Of a DNA stretch of 64,000 bases, positions 52,801 through 60,565 are shown in pieces. The position numbers and the translations under genes are program-made. Location: positions 1 through 64,000 of the forward strand of contig JAGAQI010000086.1 of NCBI GenBank assembly GCA_017622795.1, given 5' to 3'. Numbering within the stretch: position 1 is the first letter of the stretch; every line of letters begins with the position of its first letter. The stretch comes from Lachnospiraceae bacterium (GTDB lineage Bacteria; Bacillota; Clostridia; Lachnospirales; Lachnospiraceae). A model generated the notes under the pieces. It saw only the letters and a list, made by a program, of their open reading frames with translations, had not been told where the DNA came from and searched no databases.

Positions 52801-53843
52801 GTTACATTGTAGCTCCTAAGACAAGCCCATATGTATTCAGAAATTGTACAATCACCACAGATGGCAACGAGGGTGATGCAGTAGTTCTTGGTAAGTTAGG
52901 TAGAACATGGGGTGCAAATTCCAATGCTTCCTTCATTAGCGTTGAAACTAACGGCACAATCGATGCTACCGGTTGGGGCGAAATGAACAGTGGTGACATG
53001 ACTACTGCTGTATTTAATGAGTTTAATATTACAAGCAACGGCGAAGCTTATGCTTCCACAGCTGCTACCAATCAGACTTATGCAGTAGTGAAAGACTATC
53101 TCGATACTGCAGCAGTAAGTGCAACAGAAACTGTACTGGGTGATTGGACTCCGGCTCATTATAAATATACTTTAGCTGAGGGCATTGAAACAACAAAGGA
53201 CGGAAGAGCAGTATTCCCTGGTGAAACAGTTTATACTGTACAGAAGGGTGACTTCTTATGGAAGATTGCTAAGGAATTACTTGGTAGCGGAGCTAAATAT
53301 AAAGAAATCCTTGCCAGAAACTGTGATATCATTGAAAAGGCAGAGTTAATCTTCCCTGGCCAGAAACTTATTGTTTCTAATGCAGGAGTAGTTACAGAAG
53401 AAGAAAAGACAGAAACTAAGGCAGAAGACGTAGTAGTTGATCTTTCTGCAGGCTTATTAGCAAATGTTGACTATAACGGAATTTCCGTTTTAGATAACAT
53501 GTCCGTTAAGGATGGTTATACTTTCCCGGATGGCACTGCATATACAGCAAGTGTACAGGGTAGTGTAAATCCAAGTCCAAAGAATGGCGATATTCCTACC
53601 GAAGGTGCAGCTGTTAAGGTTTCTCCTGCAGCAGATTGTACATTCAAGGTTGCATTTAAGTTAGGCAACGGCAAGTCCTATCATTTCGTAGACGGAGATA
53701 AGAACGTTGTTGACACTTATGCAAATGAAGGCAGTGAGTCCGAGTACTTAACAAAGGAATACAAGTTAGAGGGCGGTAAGACTTATTACTTCTACGGTAA
53801 TGGTACAAAGCTTCCTCTTTACTACCTTGGTTTAGATTATTAA
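49827..53843 (+). CDS. Giant secreted pectin methylesterase (CE8) with N-terminal repeats and LysM
   Basis: A 1338-aa secreted protein. The signal peptide ends near IAFAEET (residue about 34). Two nearly identical 139-residue modules follow (44-182 and 183-321), predicted beta-sandwich carbohydrate-binding units. After further beta-rich domains, the CE8 right-handed beta-helix spans about 755-1100 with Q934/D935 (SSQDTLGR), D961 (GNTDYICG) and R1026/W1028 (LGRTWG), the full pectinesterase catalytic set. A LysM domain (about 1136-1183, YTVQKGDFLWKIAKELLG) can hold it to peptidoglycan. It demethylates homogalacturonan for the lyase encoded next. Confidence 0.88.
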   Translation: MRKLWKKVLAGLLVAGMMLTPVAGRGIEIAFAEETAAADGSVVYDFTDGSIIPTDTDGKSDVTSGNLTVKVGTQNAYKYNGAQHGVEFKVGNTIEIKVDGPTKIEVGDCQYSGNDTLTMTSADGTWTQTVDAKKGCQHNDGSVVVFEYDGGANTLVLGFEAKCYIPKITTTPIKTRDLTPVTYDFTDGSIIPTDTDGKSDVTSGNLTVKVGTQNAYKYNGAQHGIEFKVGNTIEIKVDGPAKIEVGDCQYSGNDTLTMTSADGAWTQTADAKKGCQHNDGSVVVFEYQGGANTLVLGFEAKCYIPKITVTPVAATLVGEAESFTFMYDEMAVDGVVATGLYKFADSELLLAGQTVDGVITQYTVKSGKTITVNGKTYDTYTSGKRHADVNNIFTLPGEGDGCLTVFKPADKGMMTVYFNSTSFIRVHDFNNDGTKNGYVDAEVGLTEYSFEVKPGHTYVMSTTGKTNNMFYGGYSYVVDEKVSVPVTVTNVDATVTDTLKIELVDAQLGGKPIALNTAGATLDLLKGHTYKVSTNDGGVKALIGEVDTFVAAEDGVTITLNNVPDLTLTGKIVGTDASAVTKLTFTNMVNGTAYEATLKEGTYTVSLKPGEYNTGVETTNGGVTYDRVSVKEDVENTNDVYVEVVDLTVKREYSYTEIANLEKTGSVAVENGKAHCVGRAGDTVIVPVSGKSKIVVNAYYAADFTMNGEQMICNSGTTSTIDAYEQIVDSDVTITFNGTSYLTSIVVLPLVEFKSEINVPGDYATLNEASDAILAMTDRPEGEAGRVTINLKADLFEQVVMNAPYVTLKGNGHTISWYYGVGTLYYSVDPGTGLYNKRLAMDKYSYAEGNGNLWGGVFIVRGDNFIAEDTTFLNTYNYYLTDAEKTDIAGTALATDRLAEGADVAAYAYKERSNAFYIEANNIAVYNCKILSSQDTLGRNGSANNGYHVYFKDCVIGGNTDYICGEFAAVFDNCELQWKTFANDANNNAKVGYIVAPKTSPYVFRNCTITTDGNEGDAVVLGKLGRTWGANSNASFISVETNGTIDATGWGEMNSGDMTTAVFNEFNITSNGEAYASTAATNQTYAVVKDYLDTAAVSATETVLGDWTPAHYKYTLAEGIETTKDGRAVFPGETVYTVQKGDFLWKIAKELLGSGAKYKEILARNCDIIEKAELIFPGQKLIVSNAGVVTEEEKTETKAEDVVVDLSAGLLANVDYNGISVLDNMSVKDGYTFPDGTAYTASVQGSVNPSPKNGDIPTEGAAVKVSPAADCTFKVAFKLGNGKSYHFVDGDKNVVDTYANEGSESEYLTKEYKLEGGKTYYFYGNGTKLPLYYLGLDY

Positions 53844-53867
53844 TAATATGCAATAATTTTTTCGGAA

Positions 53868-53896
53868 GGGCCCGCTTGAAAAAGCGGGCTTTTCTT
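53868..53896 (+). terminator. Terminator after the pectinesterase gene
   Basis: An 8-bp GC-rich stem (GCCCGCTT with AAGCGGGC), GAAA tetraloop, followed by TTTTCTT, so the two pectin genes are transcribed separately. Confidence 0.88.
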
Positions 53897-53987
53897 ATGT
53901 AAAAACACGTACAACCAATTTTTTTGATTTTGTGCAAATCTTTGGATTTCCTTATTTTTAGGGCGTTTTTTCTGTGAAAAGTGACGG

Positions 53988-54024
53988 TGTAAGCATTTAC
54001 AGAAAACAAAAATTATGGTAGAAT
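53988..54024 (+). promoter_or_regulatory. Promoter/operator of the pectate lyase gene
   Basis: A perfect dyad TGTAAGCATTTACA (53988-54001) whose right half is the -35 box TTTACA (53996-54001), a 17-nt spacer ending TATGG and -10 TAGAAT (54019-54024). The dyad fits the cre/LacI pattern TGNAANCGNTTNCA with one change. It nearly matches the element before the pectinesterase gene. Confidence 0.7.
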
Positions 54025-54096
54025 ATGAGACGTGAAAAAATTATTTTTCGAGTGTTTCGGACAGCCGGAAATTGTCCGTGACAAGAAAGGAGCAAT

Positions 54097-57000
54097 ATGA
54101 AAAACAAAACAAGAAAGTTGATTTCTTCCGTTCTTGCTTTTGCGTTAAGTATCTGCATGATGCTTCCTGTAATGGGCGGTGTTACCCTTGTTGCTGAAGC
54201 GGCAGACAGTCAGGTTCTTAATGTAAGCGAGATGGAGGCAGGTGACATTACCGAAGTGACCTCTTACGGTTATTTCTCGGTATCTGCAAATGCAGATAAA
54301 AAGGTTACCATCGATGAGAATAAGAAAACAGGTGACAATGGTATCGAATTTACCAAGAGATTAAAGCTTGGTGGTTCCGGTTCCTTGGAAGCAAGAAATG
54401 TTTTCTTTACCACAAGCGGTGCGGCAACCGTAACCGTATATGCCATGAGTTCTTCCAGCGGTGAAGACAGACCATTATTATTCATGTCTGCCGACGGAAC
54501 AGAACTGGGCCGTGGCACAGCATACGGTGCACCGGCAGATAATATTATTCCTGCCATTACATTTGAGGTAAGTGCGGCAGGCACCTATTATCTCTGGTCC
54601 GAGAAGAGTGGTATCAACATTTATTCTGTTGAGGTAACAGAAAAGGCTGCTGGTGGCGCAGGCAAGACCATGTCCATGAATGTGAGTGACTTGGATGCAG
54701 CTACTATTGCGGACGTAACAAGCTACGGTGACTTCACTGTGGCGGCAAATGCAGAAAAAACAGTAGTGATTGACGATAACAAGAAGACCGGCGACAATGG
54801 CGTGGAATTCACCAAGAGAATGAAGCTTGGCGGTTCCGGTTCTGTAGAGCTTAGAAATGTGTCCTTCACTACAAGCGGAGCAGCCAGCGTTACGGTATAT
54901 GCTATGAGTTCTTCCAGTGGGGAAGACAGACCACTGTTATTAGTTGGTGCGGATGGTACAGAAATCGGAAGAGGCACAGCATATGGTGCTCCTGCAGACA
55001 ATATCATTCCGGCTATTACATACGAAGTAACAGCAGCAGGTACTTACTACCTGTGGTCCGAAAAGAGCGGCATCAATATTTATGCGATTGAAGTTAAGGA
55101 AGCAGGCGGCACAGCTGCAGCTCCTAGTGTGTTAAATATCAGCGAATTAGATGCGGCAACTATCACAGAGTTTACTACATACGGTGATTTCTCCGTAGCA
55201 GCAAGCGCAGATAAAAACGTTGTTATTGATGACAATAAGAAGACCGGCGACAACGGCACAGAGTTTACCAAGAGAATGAAGCTTGGTGGCTCCGGTTCCA
55301 TCGAACTTAGAAATATTTCCTTTACTACAAAGGGTGCAGCAACTGTTAATGTATATGCCATGAGTTCTTCCAGTGGGGAAGACAGACCGTTACTGCTTGT
55401 TGGTGCTGATGGTGAAGTGGGTCGCGGTACCGCATACGGTGCTCCTGCAGACGGTATCATTCCGGTAATCACTTTTGAAGTAACAGCAGCAGGTACCTAC
55501 TACTTATGGTCCGAAAAGAGCGGTATCAACGTATACTACGTAGAAGTTGTTCCGGAAGGCGGCGCAGCAGCAGAAACCAACAGAGCAGCATGGAATACGG
55601 TTACAGCTCCTGTTCTTGGTGAGCCATCCGTAGAAAACGGAACAATCAAGGTTCCTTACACTATGTTAATCGGTCCTGCAACCGACGGTTGTGACAGATT
55701 ATATATTTACATGTATGATGCAGCAGGTAATGAAGTAGAAAAAGCTACCATGGCAGTTCAGGCTACAGCAGGTACTGCAGAATTTACACCAGCAGCATCC
55801 GGCGACTACACCTTCAAGTGTGAAGCCATGAGAACAGACGAAACAACTACTTTAGCAGGTAACGAGGTTGCGGTAAAGGGTTATGTTCTTCCTTTAACCA
55901 CTCCGGTAATTTCCAGCGCAACCAGCAAGGGTAACGGTACAGTAAGCGTAGTATGGTTACCTGTTGTTGAAGCTGAGTCTTATACTGTTTACTATGAGGA
56001 AAAAGATACAGTTGCTTCTCGTTATGAAGCAGGTACAACAACAGAAACAGAATTCTTAGTAAGCGGTCTTGGTGTTGGTGCAAGATATGTATTTACCGTA
56101 GTAGCAAACAGAGGCACTGATGTTTCTGCAGCAGGTTCTATGGAAGCAAACGCAACTCAGGACGCTCAGCGCGTATGGTCCTTCTCTACCTGGGGTTCCA
56201 GTACCAATACCACAGATAACTGGTACGAAGGCAATATTAACGATGGTTCTGTAACCGTGGCATCCTTAAACGGTAAGGGTAAGATTGTTCCGGGTTCCAC
56301 CGACGGTCTTGCGTTCTACTATACAGCCATTGACCCTGAAAAGGAAAACTTTAAGTTAACTGCAACCATCAAGGTGGATGAGTGGACATTCTCCAACGGT
56401 CAGGACGGTTTCGGTATGATGGTTGCCGATGCAGTAGGCCCTCATGGTGATTCCTCTGCATTCTGGAACAACTACTTCTCTGCAGTAGTATCCAAGGTAG
56501 AATACTGGTACGACTATGAAAAGCAGGAAATCGTAACCGGCGACACCGGTACAGCAAACAAGATTTCCATGAAGCTTGGTGTCGGTTCCCAGGAAAAGCG
56601 TGGTGTAACTGCAGCTAATATCGCAGACGGTACCATTGTTTCCAACACAGCCGATTTATTTATCACAAATACAGAAACTTTGGAATTAAGCCAGAGATTC
56701 GCAGCAGGTACCTACAATATTGTCGGTAACTACAAGAACGAAACAAAGCCTACCGGTACTCTTGGTGAAAGAGCACTGGTAACCGAGTTCAAGTTCACAA
56801 TTGAAAGAAATAACACAGGTTACTATGTAACTTACCATGACCCTAAGACAGGGGAAGATTTTACCCGCAGATTCTACGATATCGAAAGAACTGCATTAAC
56901 ACAGATTGACCCTGATAACATCTACGTTGGTTTCTATGCAGCAAGAAATGCAAAGATTACCGTAACAGATGTTGTTCTTACAACTTCTGATCCTGCAACC

Positions 57001-58779
57001 GATGCACCGGCAGAAGAAAGAGAAATCACATACTATGCACCTGAGTTAGCAGTAAACTCTGCAGAAACTACAGGTAACGATGATTACACCTTAAACATTT
57101 ACACTAACGCAAACGGTGTTATCGATGTTAAGGGTAATAACGGTGAAGTTTTCGCAGAGGGTGTTAAGGCAACTGCAGAAACTTATACTCATATCACAGT
57201 AGAAGACCTGCCAACCGGATTAACCAACTTCCGTATATTCTTTACTCCGGATGCAGACTTCAAGTTCAGTGAATACGAAATGCTTTCTACTTATGAAACT
57301 ACCGAAATCCAGTGGGCAGTTTCCAAGAAGGTATTCGATATGAACGTAATCTACGTTGCTCCAAACGTAGACCCAAGCTTTACCGGTAAGGGTACTAAGG
57401 ATAACCCAACCGATTTAAACAACGCGATGGAATATGCAAAGGAAGGTCAGATTATTGTACTTGCAGAAGGTACATATAAAGACTTCTTAAGCACTATCAC
57501 CGTAGGCCGCGGCAACGACGGTACAGCTGAAAATCCAATCATCCTCATGGCTGATCCGGAAGCTAAGACCCGTCCGGTGCTTGACTTCGATAAGAAGGGC
57601 TCCGGTATGACGATTGCCGGTAATTACTGGATTTTAGATGGTTTTGATGTAACAAATTCCAAGGATTCCAGTAAGGGTATTACCATTTCCGGCAGCAACT
57701 GTATCATCCAGAATGTAAATACTTATAAGAACGGTAACTCCGGTATTAATATCGGTAGATGGAAGGGTCAGGACCTTTGGAACGAATGGCCATCCAACAA
57801 CTTAGTACTTAACTGTACTTCCTGGGACAATGCAGACGTTGGTTACGAAGATGCCGACGGTTTCGCATGTAAGTTAACAGTTGCGGATAATAACGTATTT
57901 GATGGTTGTATCGCGCACCACAATGCCGATGACGGTTGGGATTTATTCGGTAAGATTGAAACCGGTTCCATCGGTTCTGTAGTGATTAAGAACTCTATCG
58001 CTTACGGCAACGGTTATATGTCCGACGGTACTAACGCAGGTAACGGTAACGGCTTCAAGATGGGCGGCGACAGCTTACCTGGTAACCATAAGTTATACAA
58101 CAGCTTTGCTTTTGATAATAAGGCAAAGGGTCTTGACAGTAACTCCGGTCCGAATATTGAGCTTTACAATTGTACTACCTTCAACAACGGTGGCTCCAAC
58201 GTAGCTCTTTATACAAATGACCGTCCGGATACCGCATATGTGGTTGACGGTGTTGTTTCCTTCCGTACCAAGGCTATGGATGTATCCGAAAACTTCAAGT
58301 TAAAGGGTACACAGGATCAGTCCAAGGTTTACGGCGTAAACAACTACTTCTATGACACAGCAGCTCAGACCGGTGCTAATACCGAAGGCAAGAAGGTAGA
58401 TGCTTCCTGGTTCGTAAATACCGATACTGCAACTGAAATCACCAGAAATGCGGACGGTACCATCAACATGAACGGTCTCCTTCAGTTAACGGATGCGGCT
58501 GCAGCAGGCAGCGGTGCAGTTATGGGCGGCACACCAAATACTGATTACAGCGTAAGATTAGCAGCCCTTCAGGCGGAGGATGCCAAGAAGGCAGAAGCAG
58601 AAGTAACCGAGACTCCGGAAGCTACTGTAGCTCCAACTACAGCACCTGCTGATGATACCGTAGATGCTCCGGCAGAAGGCGGTAATGGTGGTATTATCAT
58701 TGCAGTAGTGGCAGTGGTAGTGCTTCTTTGCGGCGGCGGTGCATTCTTCTTAATGAAGAAAAAAGGAACTAAGAAATAA
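54097..58779 (+). CDS. Giant secreted pectate lyase (PL9) with triple N-terminal repeat and C-terminal membrane anchor
   Basis: A 1560-aa surface protein. A signal peptide (to about LVAEAAD, 37) is followed by three repeats of about 140 residues (39-183, 193-335, 345-485; each with GEDRPLL and GTYYLWSEKSGIN), likely glycan-binding modules. A fibronectin-III-like domain (about 600-690), a LamG-like domain (about 690-970) and a PL9 parallel beta-helix (about 1083-1500) come next. The PL9 site DADGFACKLTVADNN contains probable catalytic Lys1259, and HHNADDGWDLF is the Ca2+-binding family hallmark. A Pro/Thr/Glu linker, a helix (about 1530-1552) and a KKKGTKK tail anchor it; no LPXTG. Confidence 0.88.
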   Translation: MKNKTRKLISSVLAFALSICMMLPVMGGVTLVAEAADSQVLNVSEMEAGDITEVTSYGYFSVSANADKKVTIDENKKTGDNGIEFTKRLKLGGSGSLEARNVFFTTSGAATVTVYAMSSSSGEDRPLLFMSADGTELGRGTAYGAPADNIIPAITFEVSAAGTYYLWSEKSGINIYSVEVTEKAAGGAGKTMSMNVSDLDAATIADVTSYGDFTVAANAEKTVVIDDNKKTGDNGVEFTKRMKLGGSGSVELRNVSFTTSGAASVTVYAMSSSSGEDRPLLLVGADGTEIGRGTAYGAPADNIIPAITYEVTAAGTYYLWSEKSGINIYAIEVKEAGGTAAAPSVLNISELDAATITEFTTYGDFSVAASADKNVVIDDNKKTGDNGTEFTKRMKLGGSGSIELRNISFTTKGAATVNVYAMSSSSGEDRPLLLVGADGEVGRGTAYGAPADGIIPVITFEVTAAGTYYLWSEKSGINVYYVEVVPEGGAAAETNRAAWNTVTAPVLGEPSVENGTIKVPYTMLIGPATDGCDRLYIYMYDAAGNEVEKATMAVQATAGTAEFTPAASGDYTFKCEAMRTDETTTLAGNEVAVKGYVLPLTTPVISSATSKGNGTVSVVWLPVVEAESYTVYYEEKDTVASRYEAGTTTETEFLVSGLGVGARYVFTVVANRGTDVSAAGSMEANATQDAQRVWSFSTWGSSTNTTDNWYEGNINDGSVTVASLNGKGKIVPGSTDGLAFYYTAIDPEKENFKLTATIKVDEWTFSNGQDGFGMMVADAVGPHGDSSAFWNNYFSAVVSKVEYWYDYEKQEIVTGDTGTANKISMKLGVGSQEKRGVTAANIADGTIVSNTADLFITNTETLELSQRFAAGTYNIVGNYKNETKPTGTLGERALVTEFKFTIERNNTGYYVTYHDPKTGEDFTRRFYDIERTALTQIDPDNIYVGFYAARNAKITVTDVVLTTSDPATDAPAEEREITYYAPELAVNSAETTGNDDYTLNIYTNANGVIDVKGNNGEVFAEGVKATAETYTHITVEDLPTGLTNFRIFFTPDADFKFSEYEMLSTYETTEIQWAVSKKVFDMNVIYVAPNVDPSFTGKGTKDNPTDLNNAMEYAKEGQIIVLAEGTYKDFLSTITVGRGNDGTAENPIILMADPEAKTRPVLDFDKKGSGMTIAGNYWILDGFDVTNSKDSSKGITISGSNCIIQNVNTYKNGNSGINIGRWKGQDLWNEWPSNNLVLNCTSWDNADVGYEDADGFACKLTVADNNVFDGCIAHHNADDGWDLFGKIETGSIGSVVIKNSIAYGNGYMSDGTNAGNGNGFKMGGDSLPGNHKLYNSFAFDNKAKGLDSNSGPNIELYNCTTFNNGGSNVALYTNDRPDTAYVVDGVVSFRTKAMDVSENFKLKGTQDQSKVYGVNNYFYDTAAQTGANTEGKKVDASWFVNTDTATEITRNADGTINMNGLLQLTDAAAAGSGAVMGGTPNTDYSVRLAALQAEDAKKAEAEVTETPEATVAPTTAPADDTVDAPAEGGNGGIIIAVVAVVVLLCGGGAFFLMKKKGTKK

Positions 58780-58793
58780 GTAAGATCAATGGA

Positions 58794-58838
58794 GGAGGTC
58801 TTTGCCCCGGCAAAATGGGGCGGGACCTCCCTTTTTCT
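58794..58838 (+). terminator. Terminator after the pectate lyase gene
   Basis: GGAGGTC (58794-58800) pairs with GACCTCC (58824-58830), with an inner GCCCC/GGGGC-type pairing, and is followed by CTTTTTC. Confidence 0.85.
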
Positions 58839-58910
58839 TTGAGGAATGTGCCTGAAACAAGCGTTTTGTATATACTGTAGAAAAAATATAAAAAATTTTA
58901 AAAATTCTTG

Positions 58911-58939
58911 TTGACAAAATTTCTTTTATGGTGTATTAT
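58911..58939 (+). promoter_or_regulatory. tRNA-Gly promoter
   Basis: -35 TTGACA (58911-58916), a 17-nt spacer and -10 TATTAT (58934-58939), 30 nt before the tRNA 5' end. Confidence 0.85.
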
Positions 58940-58968
58940 ATGTTTGTGCTTGAGAGACAGCACAGTAT

Positions 58969-59041
58969 GCGCGAGTGGCTCAGTTGGTGGAGCGCGACCT
59001 TGCCAAGGTCGAGGCCGCGGGTTCGAGTCCCGTCTCGCGCT
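58969..59041 (+). tRNA. tRNA-Gly (anticodon GCC), integration site of the mobile element
   Basis: Full cloverleaf beginning GCGCGAGTGGCTCAGTTGG. The anticodon stem CGACC/GGTCG encloses TTGCCAA, giving anticodon GCC. The T arm is GCGGGTTCGAGTCCCGT and the acceptor stem GCGCGAG/CTCGCGC is perfect. CCA is not encoded. A tyrosine recombinase gene lies 93 nt downstream, so the 3' end of this tRNA is probably the attL core of the element on the right. Confidence 0.95.
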
Positions 59042-59053
59042 CTTGGTAAAAGA

Positions 59054-59096
59054 AGCGGAAACCGTTATAAACAGCGGTCTCCGCTATTTTTTTGTG
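59054..59096 (+). terminator. Terminator after tRNA-Gly
   Basis: An 11-bp stem with one mismatch (59054-59064 with 59075-59085) followed by ATTTTTTTG. It may belong to the chromosome or have been brought by the element. Confidence 0.85.
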
Positions 59097-59106
59097 TCGT
59101 GTCAAG

Positions 59107-59125
59107 TTGACGACATTTGACGACA
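59107..59125. repeat. Direct repeats TTGACGACA at the element end
   Basis: TTGACGACA occurs at 59107-59115 and 59117-59125, 10 bp apart, one helical turn. An imperfect inverted copy (TGTCGTGTCAA) lies at about 59095-59105. The position between the tRNA and the int stop is where arm-type integrase sites are found in Tn916-like elements. Confidence 0.5.
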
Positions 59126-59133
59126 GCCTTTAT

Positions 59134-60402
59134 TTATAAGGCTTTGGCGATTAAATCGGCAGTTTCAGTTTCGGTTAGCGGATTGTATATATATCCGAGG
59201 GTAGTCTGCGAAGTGCTGTGTCCGAGCTGGGCGCGAATTTCGTCCAGAGGGACGCCATGCGTGTGTAAAACGCTTGCATAGGTTTTTCGCATTTTGTGCG
59301 TGCTTTTTGTACGTACCCCATTTCTTTCTGCATACTTTTCTAAAACGTAAGCGATTTGTCGGCTTGTAAGCCGTTCTCTGTTTCTTGTGAAAATATATTC
59401 ACTCTGACGGTCTATTTTATCCAGTAAAGCAGCAGCTTTAGGAACCAGTAATACATATCGGTCGGTATGTGTTTTTGTATGTTCCACAACCTCGTATGTT
59501 CCGGCTTCTTGATTTCTGACTTCTTCACGCACAACATGTAAGTGATTTTCTATAATATCGTCCCATCGGAGTGTGACAAGCTCTCCCACGCGCAGACCAA
59601 GTAAAAAATTCAGTTTTACAGCCAGAAAAGCAGTATCTCCGGTTTCTGTATATTTCGCATCTAAATATTGATTTATCTGCAAAAGTTCCTCAGTGTTATA
59701 GGTCTGTGTTTTCCCCGTTTCCTTTACGACCTGCCGAAATTTCACAAAAATCTGTACTTTATCCATTGGAGTTGTATTGATATAGCCTTTTCTATAGGCA
59801 TATTCGAACATTCCCTTTGGAATTGTTCTGATGTTCGTCCACTCTTTTCGGGAAAGATTGTTTTCACGGACTATACGGTTAAATTCAGTTTCCAGTGTAA
59901 GAGAATCCAACTGTCGCAGTTTTTTACCGGATAATGCACAAGAAGCGAAGTATTTATTATAATGCTGTCTGTGCCGTGTAATTGTGTTCGGGCTATCAGT
60001 TATTGTTTTCTTGTATTCTAACCATTCCAGAAATAATGCGTCAAATGTTAATTTTTCAATGTTCGATTTGGAAAAGTAGATGTCTACTAACTTTTCCAGT
60101 AGTTCTTGCTCTGTACCAGCTTTAATACATTTTCGGTTACCGGAAGAATCTTTGTAGTAAGTCTGCCATCTGCCGCTTTCTTCCTTTGGTGGGGTTAGTG
60201 CGAAAGAGTGTAATTTCTTTACTTGTTCAATTTTCTTTGCCATATGTATTTTTCGCATGGTGTCTAGGTCAAGAATATCATTCCCAAGATTTTTTTGCAA
60301 GCAAGAAATCGCCTGCTCAATTGCAAGTTCGTTTGTATACTCTGGGAAATGTGTTGATGTGCTGTAATTTAATAAAGTGTGTGTGTAATGGTTATTTTTC
60401 AA
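59134..60402 (-). CDS. int: Tyrosine recombinase/integrase (Tn916 Int-like)
   Basis: A 422-aa site-specific recombinase. An N-terminal arm-binding region (about 75-120, GRWQTYYKDSSGNRKCIKAG) is followed by a SAM-like core-binding domain (about 130-225) and the catalytic domain. Catalytic residues: Arg in LLGLRVGELVTLRW, HxxR in HKMRKTYAS, His in LGHSTSQTTLGYIY and the following Tyr nucleophile. The start is TTG at 60402 behind AGGAGG; no ATG fits. It lies next to tRNA-Gly and reads toward it, as expected at an attL end. A 53-nt leader shared with the Rep-like gene precedes it. Confidence 0.92.
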   Translation of the reverse strand: MKNNHYTHTLLNYSTSTHFPEYTNELAIEQAISCLQKNLGNDILDLDTMRKIHMAKKIEQVKKLHSFALTPPKEESGRWQTYYKDSSGNRKCIKAGTEQELLEKLVDIYFSKSNIEKLTFDALFLEWLEYKKTITDSPNTITRHRQHYNKYFASCALSGKKLRQLDSLTLETEFNRIVRENNLSRKEWTNIRTIPKGMFEYAYRKGYINTTPMDKVQIFVKFRQVVKETGKTQTYNTEELLQINQYLDAKYTETGDTAFLAVKLNFLLGLRVGELVTLRWDDIIENHLHVVREEVRNQEAGTYEVVEHTKTHTDRYVLLVPKAAALLDKIDRQSEYIFTRNRERLTSRQIAYVLEKYAERNGVRTKSTHKMRKTYASVLHTHGVPLDEIRAQLGHSTSQTTLGYIYNPLTETETADLIAKAL

Positions 60403-60418
60403 AATGAAACCTCCTACA

Positions 60419-60471
60419 AATATTTACTCTGCGTTTTGCAGGCGAAAATATTGTGTGGAATTTATTTGGGC
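60419..60471 (-). promoter_or_regulatory. Shared 53-nt leader/operator, int copy
   Basis: On the minus strand this block reads GCCCAAATAAATTCCACA, then a 34-nt dyad (AATATTT...CTGC-loop-GCAG...AAATATT, 60419-60452), immediately before the int RBS. It matches 61720-61772 in the opposite orientation; the inner loop differs (AAAAC against GAT) while the pairing arms are kept. It is a candidate operator or RNA hairpin controlling int. Confidence 0.75.
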
Positions 60472-60565
60472 AAAATATAACGAAAAAGAGAGCAACAAAA
60501 AAAGAAGTAAAGATTTTTCTCTACTTCTCTTTTCAACTATACAAGATGTTTTTATAAAAATTAGT

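Noticed and set aside
54270..55472. Three similar minus-strand ORFs opposite the PL9 gene
   Set aside because: They mirror the triple repeat of the sense gene and lack start signals.
49827..58779. CRISPR-like array because of the strong repeats
   Set aside because: The repeats are long, in-frame protein modules without spacers, and no short regularly spaced repeats or cas genes occur anywhere in the window.
58908..59120. 70-codon ORF over tRNA-Gly
   Set aside because: It runs through a clear tRNA gene and its terminator.
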